Below are positions 32,791 through 38,636 of a stretch of DNA of 38,636 bases, piece after piece. The stretch's first letter is position 1, and each line of letters opens with the position of its first letter. Source of the stretch: Candidatus Saccharimonadota bacterium (GTDB lineage: Bacteria; Patescibacteriota; Saccharimonadia; Saccharimonadales; Saccharimonadaceae); NCBI GenBank assembly GCA_017512175.1, contig JAFWHA010000006.1, positions 1 through 38,636 on the forward strand. Direction: 5' to 3'. The translations under genes and the position numbers were made by a program. Under the pieces are notes generated by a model. The model was given only the letters and a program-made list of their open reading frames with translations. It searched no databases and was not told the DNA's origin.

Positions 32791-34677
32791 ATGAATGCGA
32801 GTGAAATTAGGCAAAAATTCTTAGAATATCAAGTTAGTCTCGGGCACAAAGTGATTCCGCCGGCACCGTTAGTACTAGAAAATGATCCAACGACGTTATT
32901 TACTGGCTCTGGAATGCAACCGTTGCTTCCGTATCTTTTAGGAGAGCCGCATCCAGAGGGTAAGCGACTGACCGATTCTCAGCCATCTATGAGGTTGCAA
33001 GATATCGAAGATGTGGGCGATCCGCGCCATACGACGGTTTTTGAGATGCTTGGCAACTGGTCTTTGGGAGATTATTTTAAGAAGGAACAGATTCCAGCAT
33101 TTTTCAAGTTTTTGACAGAGGTAGTAGGGCTTGATCCGCAGAAGATTTACGTAACTTGTTTTATTGGTAATGATGAATACGGTATTCCGAAAGACACCGA
33201 AGCTGCAGAGATATGGCAAAGAGTGTTTAAAGATGCAGGTGTAGAAGCGAAGATTGCGGAGATTGGCTCAGCTAAAGATGGTGATAAGCGAGGAATTAAG
33301 CCAGGCGAGCATATTTTCTTCTATGATGATCACGAAAACTGGTGGTCTAGGGGTGGCGGAATTGATACGACACCGATTGGCGATCCGTGTGGGCCAGATT
33401 CGGAAGTGTTCTATGATTTTGGCGAAGATAAGCAAGATGTAGAGAAATATGGTAAATCGCACCCGGCTTCAGATGGCGCACGTTTCATGGAAATTGGAAA
33501 TCAAGTTTTCATGCAGTATCGTCGCAAGGAAGATGGAACTTTTGAAGAATTGGAACACAAGAACGTTGACTTCGGTGGTGGTTTGGAGCGAATTACAGCG
33601 GCGAGTATTGATAGTTTTGATGTGTTCAAGATATCACTTTTGAAGCCGATTATTGATAAGCTTGAGGAGATTTCTGGGAAAAGCTATGATAGTAACACTG
33701 ATGAGATGCGCATTATCGCGGACCATTTACGTGGCGCTTATCTTTTGACGGCGCAGGGTTTAACACCATCTAATAAGCAGCAGGGATATGCACTTAGACG
33801 TTTGATTCGTCGGGCAGTGCTAAAGGCGTTAGATCTTGGAATCGCGCAGGATTTCATTTCAGAGGTAGTGCCAATCATTGCAAAGAACTATGAAGATTTG
33901 CCGGATAGTATTTTGACACACCGTGAGTCGGCGATTGCTGTGCTAGAGAGAGAAGAACGAGCTTTCCGTCAGACTTTGAGTAAAGGTCTCAAAGAGATGG
34001 GCAAGATGGTGGCACAGGATGCTGATGGTATTTTGACTGGTAACGATCTATTTAAGCTCCAAGACACCTACGGTTTCCCATTTGAGGTGTCCGTAGAAGA
34101 AGCCTATCGCCAAAATATCAAATTGAGTAAAGATTATAAAAATGAATTCGATGCGGCTCTTACCGAGCAACGAGAACGTAGCAAGACGGCTAGTAAAGGA
34201 ATGTTCAAAGGTGGCTTGGAAGACCATGGCGAGATGAGCACTAAATATCACACTGCTACACACCTTACGTTGGCAGCGCTTCAGAAAATTGTCGATAAAA
34301 ACATCCATCAAAAAGGCTCTAATATCACTCCGGAGCGTATGCGCCTTGATTTTAATCTTGATAGAAAACTCACTCCTGAGGAGAAACAGGCAGTGGAAGA
34401 CCAGGTGAACGAATGGATTTCTCAAGATTTGCCAGTGAAATTCGCCGAATATGATAAGGAATATGCTCGTGATGAGCTAGGTGCAGAAGGGCAGTTCTGG
34501 GAAAAATACGAACAAAAAGTTAAGGTCTATACTGTCGGCGAGGAAAAATCTCCGATTTCTCGCGAGATTTGTGGTGGTCCACACGTTGAACATACAGGGG
34601 TGCTAGGTCATTTTAAGATTAAGAAAGAAGAATCTAGCTCTGCTGGTGTGCGCCGTATCAAGGCAATTTTGGAATAA
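32791..34677 (+). CDS. alaS: Alanyl-tRNA synthetase lacking the C-Ala domain
   Basis: A 628-residue class II synthetase that charges tRNA-Ala. The catalytic core is complete: TGSGMQPLLPYLLGEPHP, GDPRHTTVFEMLGNWSLGDYF and motif 3 GGGLERI. The editing domain that removes mischarged serine has HTATH and CGGPHVEHTG (zinc ligands H, H, C, H). The chain stops at RRIKAILE, directly after editing, so the long linker and C-Ala (DHHA1-type) domain of standard AlaRS (about 870 residues) are absent. The start at 32791 follows a complete promoter by seven bases; an in-frame ATG at 32755 lies inside the -35 region and is rejected. Confidence 0.95.
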   Translation: MNASEIRQKFLEYQVSLGHKVIPPAPLVLENDPTTLFTGSGMQPLLPYLLGEPHPEGKRLTDSQPSMRLQDIEDVGDPRHTTVFEMLGNWSLGDYFKKEQIPAFFKFLTEVVGLDPQKIYVTCFIGNDEYGIPKDTEAAEIWQRVFKDAGVEAKIAEIGSAKDGDKRGIKPGEHIFFYDDHENWWSRGGGIDTTPIGDPCGPDSEVFYDFGEDKQDVEKYGKSHPASDGARFMEIGNQVFMQYRRKEDGTFEELEHKNVDFGGGLERITAASIDSFDVFKISLLKPIIDKLEEISGKSYDSNTDEMRIIADHLRGAYLLTAQGLTPSNKQQGYALRRLIRRAVLKALDLGIAQDFISEVVPIIAKNYEDLPDSILTHRESAIAVLEREERAFRQTLSKGLKEMGKMVAQDADGILTGNDLFKLQDTYGFPFEVSVEEAYRQNIKLSKDYKNEFDAALTEQRERSKTASKGMFKGGLEDHGEMSTKYHTATHLTLAALQKIVDKNIHQKGSNITPERMRLDFNLDRKLTPEEKQAVEDQVNEWISQDLPVKFAEYDKEYARDELGAEGQFWEKYEQKVKVYTVGEEKSPISREICGGPHVEHTGVLGHFKIKKEESSSAGVRRIKAILE

Positions 34678-34696
34678 AAGGTATTAGAGGAGGTAT

Positions 34697-37147
34697 ATGG
34701 AAAGATTGATTAATTATTTTAAGCCAGAAAACTATAATTTAGCATTAAATATCAATAAAACCTCACGCAAAGTCTATGGTACAGCGGTTATTACTGGTAT
34801 GCCAGAGCAGGAAACTATCAAATTCCATGCTAAAGACTTAAATATCACTTCAATTACCGTAAATGATGAGAACGCTGATTTTGAGCAGCAAGATGATTTG
34901 TTGATACTAAATAATATGGCTAGAGGCAAGCAGGTCGTCATTAAAATTAAATATACTTTCTTCCTAAATACGAATATGCAGGGGGCTTATCTTTCTACTT
35001 ATAGATACCAGCCAAAAGGTGTATCTGCTCCACAAGAGGAGCGAATTGTTTCGACGCAATTCGAGAGCCATTATGCGAGAGAATGTTTTCCATGTATAGA
35101 TGAACCAGAGGCGAAAGCCACTTTTGATCTTAAAATTACCAGTACCGATTTTGAAGATACGATTATTTCTAACATGCCAGCAAAAAGTGAGCGCGTGGTA
35201 GAATATGAATCTGTCGATCCTGACCAGGACCCATCAAAAGGTGTGGTCTTAAACACTAAAGTTAAGCGTAAAATTGTTGAATTTGAAACTACTCCGAAAA
35301 TGTCGACTTATTTGCTCGCTTTCTGCCTAGGTAAGTTTCATAAACGTTCCAAATTGAATAAACATGGCATTAGAATTACTACTTATGCAGCGCTCAGTCA
35401 GGATCCAGATAGTATGGACTATGCAAATGATATTGCAGCTGATAGTTTGGACTACTATGATGATACATTTAAGATTAAATATCCATTGCCAAAGCTCGAC
35501 CAAGTAGCAATTCCAGATTTTGAAGCGGGTGCGATGGAGAACTGGGGATTAGTGACTTATAGAGAGTCATGCCTACTTGCGGCAAAGAATGAATCAAAAG
35601 CTACGAAGGAATACATCTCTACGGTGATAGCGCACGAGTTATCACATCAATGGTTTGGGAATCTTGTGACGATGAAATGGTGGGATAATCTTTGGCTGAA
35701 TGAAAGTTTTGCAAATATGATGGAATATGTCTGTATAGATGCAATTCGCCCAAGTTATCATATTTGGGAAGGCTTCTTCACTGGAGAATGTCGAATTGCA
35801 TTGATGCGAGATGCTTTGCCAGGGGTGCAGGCAGTGCAACAGGAAGTAAATAATCCATCAGAGATTGCCACGCTCTTTGATGGGGCAATTGTTTATGCTA
35901 AGGGAGCGCACCTGATGTTCATGTTAATGCGCTTGATGGGGGAAAAGAATTTCTTCAAAGGTCTGGCGGATTATTTTAAGGCGCATAAATACAGTAATAC
36001 CACAGGTGATGATCTATGGAGTGCACTGCAACCGTATGCTGATTTTGATGTAAAAGAGTTCATGGATGCGTGGATTACACAGCCTGGCTTCCCAGTAATA
36101 ACTGATGGAGAACAGCAACGTTTCTTGCTGACTGGTGCGACAGATGATACTAAGTGGCCGCTTCCAGAGGTTACAGATGACATGTCTGGACATTATATTA
36201 TTAATCTGTCAAGTGATGAATTTAGCGAGCAGATTGCAAAGTTTGACAAGCTGTCGTTAGAACAGAAAATTAGATTGCTGATTGATAGGTCATTGCTTTC
36301 GAGGACGTCTCTAGTATCTTCTGCGACACACCTTGATTTACTAGTGAAGTTTAAGGATGAAACTAGATACGCAGTCTGGAGCCCGATTTTGAGCTTGATA
36401 ACAGATTTGAAACTATTCTTCACAGCACAAGATTCTGATTTTCCAGTTTTCCAAAAATATATCTTTAGTTTGATTAAAAAGCAGCTAGATAGAGTAGGTC
36501 TTATACCGAAGGAGAGGGAAGATGACAACGAATCTAAACTTCGTCAGATTATGGTAGGTTTGGCGCTTTATTGCCAGGACGCGGATACTACTTCTGCGCT
36601 TGCTGAATTATACAGTGATGATTTAGAACAGATTCACCCAGATTTGAGAGCGTTTGTACTGTCAGCGAAACAGCGAAAAGAGCCAGAGATTTTTGACAAA
36701 TTACTTGTAAAATATCAAGAAACTGCCGACCCGAATGTAAGAGATGATATCCTTTCGGCGTTGACGGATATTAGTGGAGACAAGAAAAAGTTGCTAGAAT
36801 TATTGGACCAGCATGAAATTATCAAGCCGCAAGACCATCTTTATCTCTTTGTCGATTTACTTAGAAATTATAAGACACGCAAAGAGGCTATGGATTGGCT
36901 GTATGATAATTGGGACGAAGTGGTAAAAATAACCGGAGAAAAGTCGGTGGAGGATTATCCAAGACTTCTAGCTTCAAGTATCCGTACGATTGACGAATCA
37001 AAGAGATTTGACGAATTCTTTGGGCCACTGAAAGATAATCCAGTACTGACGCGAGTGATAGAGGTGGCAGATGGCGAGATTAATGCTAGGTTGCGCTTGA
37101 TTAGCTTTGACTTTGAAGCAGTGCATGAGCATTTGAGAGATTTTTGA
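34697..37147 (+). CDS. M1 family zinc aminopeptidase
   Basis: An 816-residue metallo-aminopeptidase of the gluzincin M1 family (PepN/tricorn-F3 type) that trims N-terminal residues from peptides. The substrate motif GAMEN is near residue 278 and the zinc site HELSHQWFGN near 314 with the second Glu 18 residues on (LWLNESFANMMEY); a C-terminal ERAP1-like helical domain follows. There is no signal peptide, so it is cytoplasmic, and should digest peptides taken up from outside, fitting a host-dependent lifestyle. AGAGGAGG before the ATG is a strong ribosome site, 19 bases after alaS, so the two are co-transcribed. The last 58 bases are copied at 37753-37811. Confidence 0.95.
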   Translation: MERLINYFKPENYNLALNINKTSRKVYGTAVITGMPEQETIKFHAKDLNITSITVNDENADFEQQDDLLILNNMARGKQVVIKIKYTFFLNTNMQGAYLSTYRYQPKGVSAPQEERIVSTQFESHYARECFPCIDEPEAKATFDLKITSTDFEDTIISNMPAKSERVVEYESVDPDQDPSKGVVLNTKVKRKIVEFETTPKMSTYLLAFCLGKFHKRSKLNKHGIRITTYAALSQDPDSMDYANDIAADSLDYYDDTFKIKYPLPKLDQVAIPDFEAGAMENWGLVTYRESCLLAAKNESKATKEYISTVIAHELSHQWFGNLVTMKWWDNLWLNESFANMMEYVCIDAIRPSYHIWEGFFTGECRIALMRDALPGVQAVQQEVNNPSEIATLFDGAIVYAKGAHLMFMLMRLMGEKNFFKGLADYFKAHKYSNTTGDDLWSALQPYADFDVKEFMDAWITQPGFPVITDGEQQRFLLTGATDDTKWPLPEVTDDMSGHYIINLSSDEFSEQIAKFDKLSLEQKIRLLIDRSLLSRTSLVSSATHLDLLVKFKDETRYAVWSPILSLITDLKLFFTAQDSDFPVFQKYIFSLIKKQLDRVGLIPKEREDDNESKLRQIMVGLALYCQDADTTSALAELYSDDLEQIHPDLRAFVLSAKQRKEPEIFDKLLVKYQETADPNVRDDILSALTDISGDKKKLLELLDQHEIIKPQDHLYLFVDLLRNYKTRKEAMDWLYDNWDEVVKITGEKSVEDYPRLLASSIRTIDESKRFDEFFGPLKDNPVLTRVIEVADGEINARLRLISFDFEAVHEHLRDF

Positions 37148-37153
37148 AAAATC
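37096..37153 (+). repeat. Direct repeat, copy 1 (3' end of the aminopeptidase gene)
   Basis: The last 52 bases of the gene including the stop codon, plus six more, recur at 37753-37811 with two substitutions and one extra A. Confidence 0.9.
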
Positions 37154-37198
37154 AAGCTAGTGCTTGGATAGATTTTTCTTCTGTGCTTAGATATTTTT

Positions 37199-37591
37199 AT
37201 GAAGAAAAATTATGAGAAATGGATTTTTCAAAAAAGATATATAAACAATGAACGTAGACGCCCTAAAAAATATATTGAAGGGGGTATTTACTGGGCATAT
37301 TTGGGAGAAAATATCGGCTTTGAACAGGACGGACAGGGCAAAGCATACTCACGGCCGATTTTAATTGTTAGAGGGTTTAGCAGTGGATTAATATGGTGTT
37401 TGCCGATTAGCCACACCTGTAAAAATAACAAGTACTATTATCCTATTAAGCAAGATGGCGTGATTGGTAGCATCCTTTTAAGCCAGATAAGGAGTATAGA
37501 TACACTGCGATTAAATAATTTGCTTACGGTGGTTTCAGAAAAAACACTCGCCGATATTAAACGAGTGCTTATTGATATGATAATTAACTAA
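37199..37591 (+). CDS. PemK/MazF-like toxin protein, orphan
   Basis: A 130-residue protein of the PemK/MazF (CcdB-like barrel) superfamily, whose members are mostly mRNA-cutting toxins. The signature is KKYIEGGIYWAYLGENIG then FEQDG, KAYSRPILIVRGF and WCLPISH. The first 24 residues (MKKNYEKWIFQKRYINNERR) are an extra basic helix. There is no antitoxin gene beside it; the spaces before and after have no convincing frame, though a structured stretch follows (37600-37684). A weak -10 (TAGATA, 37188-37193) lies five bases before the ATG and there is no ribosome site. The gene sits in a 600-base segment flanked by a direct repeat. Confidence 0.8.
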   Translation: MKKNYEKWIFQKRYINNERRRPKKYIEGGIYWAYLGENIGFEQDGQGKAYSRPILIVRGFSSGLIWCLPISHTCKNNKYYYPIKQDGVIGSILLSQIRSIDTLRLNNLLTVVSEKTLADIKRVLIDMIIN

Positions 37592-37599
37592 TTGTTTTT

Positions 37600-37702
37600 C
37601 CTAGTATTCATTTCTACTAGGGGTTAGTGCGACACCCAATCGGTGCGCGATTCACTTTGTCTGGTGCCATCTCAGCTTGCCAGATTAAGTGCTCTTTGAC
37701 GA
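37600..37702. other. Three hairpins and a boxA-like motif after the toxin gene
   Basis: In 100 bases without a gene there are CCTAGTA/TACTAGG (37600-37621), a bulged GCGACACC/GGTGCGC (37629-37648) and TCTGG/CCAGA (37660-37684), then TGCTCTTTGACGA (37690-37702), close to the boxA antitermination consensus TGCTCTTTAACAA. A hairpin followed by boxA is the arrangement in rRNA leaders. An extended -10 on the minus strand (complement 37712-37720) could instead make a small RNA across the hairpins. Confidence 0.45.
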
Positions 37703-37752
37703 GTTAGTATTATTGTAGCATGAGACTGCATAAAAATCAATGCTAAGCTATA

Positions 37753-37811
37753 CTTAATTAGCCTTGACTTTGAAGCAGTGCATGAGCATTTGAGAGATTT
37801 TTGAAAAAATC
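37753..37811 (+). repeat. Direct repeat, copy 2, just before the 23S promoter
   Basis: A near copy of the aminopeptidase 3' end including its TGA. The sequence after it continues straight into the A-rich tract of the 23S promoter, which suggests that this was once the real end of the gene. Confidence 0.9.
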
Positions 37812-37824
37812 TTTAAAAAAAGTC

Positions 37825-37853
37825 TTGCATTATTTCAAAAGGTGCGCTACAAT
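37825..37853 (+). promoter_or_regulatory. Promoter of the 23S rRNA gene
   Basis: TTGCAT (37825-37830), 17-base spacer, TACAAT (37848-37853), with A-rich sequence upstream like an UP element. A leader of about 290 bases follows, holding a boxA-like TTTTCTTTGACAC (37920-37932) and a CTAGCAA/TTGCTAG stem (38097-38130). Confidence 0.7.
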
Positions 37854-38146
37854 AGAGAAAGTTAAACAAGAAACATTAGTTTCCTCTGTCTAAAAGTCAG
37901 GAAAACATAAGCGAGGTAGTTTTCTTTGACACTCATCGCGAAAATGATGCGGGAGGCCAAAATCTACCGAGCTAAAAATCCATTTAACAATTTGACAACA
38001 GAAATTGTAGACGGTGCTCGAGTGAGTGAATGAAGTGAAAACTTGTTTTCATTTCTGAACGAACGATAGAGCGCGCCAGTAGCGTAGCTACTGGATCTAG
38101 CAAGAAGTGTTTTCGAACATCGATTGCTAGTTAAGTCAATGCATAA

Positions 38147-38636
38147 AAAGGTTACTAAGGGCACTAATAGTGGATGCCTTGACAATCAATACCGATGAAG
38201 GCCGTAGAACTCTGCGATAAGCCTCGGGGATCTGAGAGCAAGAATTGATCCGGGGATTGCCGAATGGGGAAACCTAACATGGGTTATGCCATGTTGCGCT
38301 TATCTGAACACATAGGATAAGGAGACGGGAACGGACCGAACTGAATCATCTTAGTAGGCCCAGGAAAAGAGAATAACCAATGATTCCGAAAGTAGTGGCG
38401 AGCGAAATTGGAATAGCCCAAACCTTACAAGTTCTATTTTGTAAACATATTATTATATGAGCAAAGTAGTATGGATTAACGTCTAAAGCTTGAAGGGGTT
38501 GCGAAATCAGATAATTTTTATGCTGAGTTGTGAAGTTTACTTCACGATTTAGCATAAAAACCGACAGCGTTAACTGAGCGGCAAATGTTTGCAATTTATA
38601 GATCGTAGCGGAAGTTTTTGGAATGAAACGCCAAAG
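38147..38636 (+). rRNA. rrl: 23S ribosomal RNA, 5' part
   Basis: The 5' end of bacterial 23S rRNA: GGTTACTAAGGGCACTAA, GTGGATGCCTTG, CCGATGAAGG, TGCGATAAGCCTCGG, CCGAATGGGGAAACC, then AGGAAAAGA and AGTAGTGGCGAGCGAAATTGG. It runs off the right edge. No 16S gene precedes it; instead there is a promoter and protein genes. The start is placed by eye against E. coli. Confidence 0.95.

Noticed and set aside
34048-34425. 125-codon minus-strand frame
   Set aside because: Shadow of alaS.
37145-37147. UGA read as glycine
   Set aside because: TGA ends the aminopeptidase and the gene at 24969 at natural places, so the standard bacterial code applies.

Overview
The window looks like a piece of chromosome from a Candidatus Saccharibacteria (TM7) or closely related Patescibacteria/CPR bacterium. 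The DNA is AT-rich and densely coding. UGA is used as an ordinary stop codon (for example at 37145-37147), which argues against the UGA-recoding Absconditabacteria and Gracilibacteria. Several housekeeping enzymes are slimmed down. The 23S rRNA gene has its own promoter and no 16S gene before it. The cell surface genes resemble those of Gram-positive bacteria. This placement is inference from gene content; there is no 16S sequence to settle it.

Layout. Positions 1-3500 hold a minus-strand secreted-protein gene running off the left edge with a long structured 5' leader, a start-less FISUMP-domain gene, a class III Fic AMP-transferase, and a DsbA-like oxidoreductase with a CxxC membrane partner. 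Positions 3500-3950 are intergenic and contain a strong candidate small RNA gene with a consensus promoter and an intrinsic terminator. A metallophosphoesterase follows, then tRNA-Leu and tRNA-Cys, then an overlapping three-gene cassette (two unknowns plus an HNH nuclease) bounded by tRNA genes, then an unusual tRNA-Gly.

Positions 7960-17550 carry a plus-strand run of conserved genes: lemA, htpX, a membrane protein, ligA, eno, uvrC, a holin-like membrane protein, secG and an orphan oligopeptide-binding protein. Positions 17980-23010 form a surface locus: two secreted WxL-like proteins, two DUF916-like membrane anchors and a protein with a VPDTG sorting-type tail. tRNA-Lys and tRNA-Val follow, then a membrane thioredoxin, a DUF308 protein, an unknown, typA, tatD, two small unknowns, a cysteine desulfurase and mnmA (together these two make the sulfur for tRNA 2-thiouridine), a minus-strand secreted protein, a short alaS, an M1 aminopeptidase, a PemK-like toxin and the start of 23S rRNA.

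Themes. (1) Many start codons sit 6-8 bases after a TATAAT-type -10 box with no Shine-Dalgarno sequence, so these mRNAs should be leaderless, whereas operon-internal and secreted-protein genes have good AGGAGG sites. (2) LigA and UvrC have lost metal-binding cysteines, and UvrC and AlaS have lost C-terminal domains. (3) The best candidates for something undescribed are the structured leader at 562-691, the small RNA at 3789-3897, the HNH cassette, the tRNA-Gly with an apparent U19-A56 swap, the surface locus, and a PemK segment flanked by a duplication of the upstream gene's 3' end.
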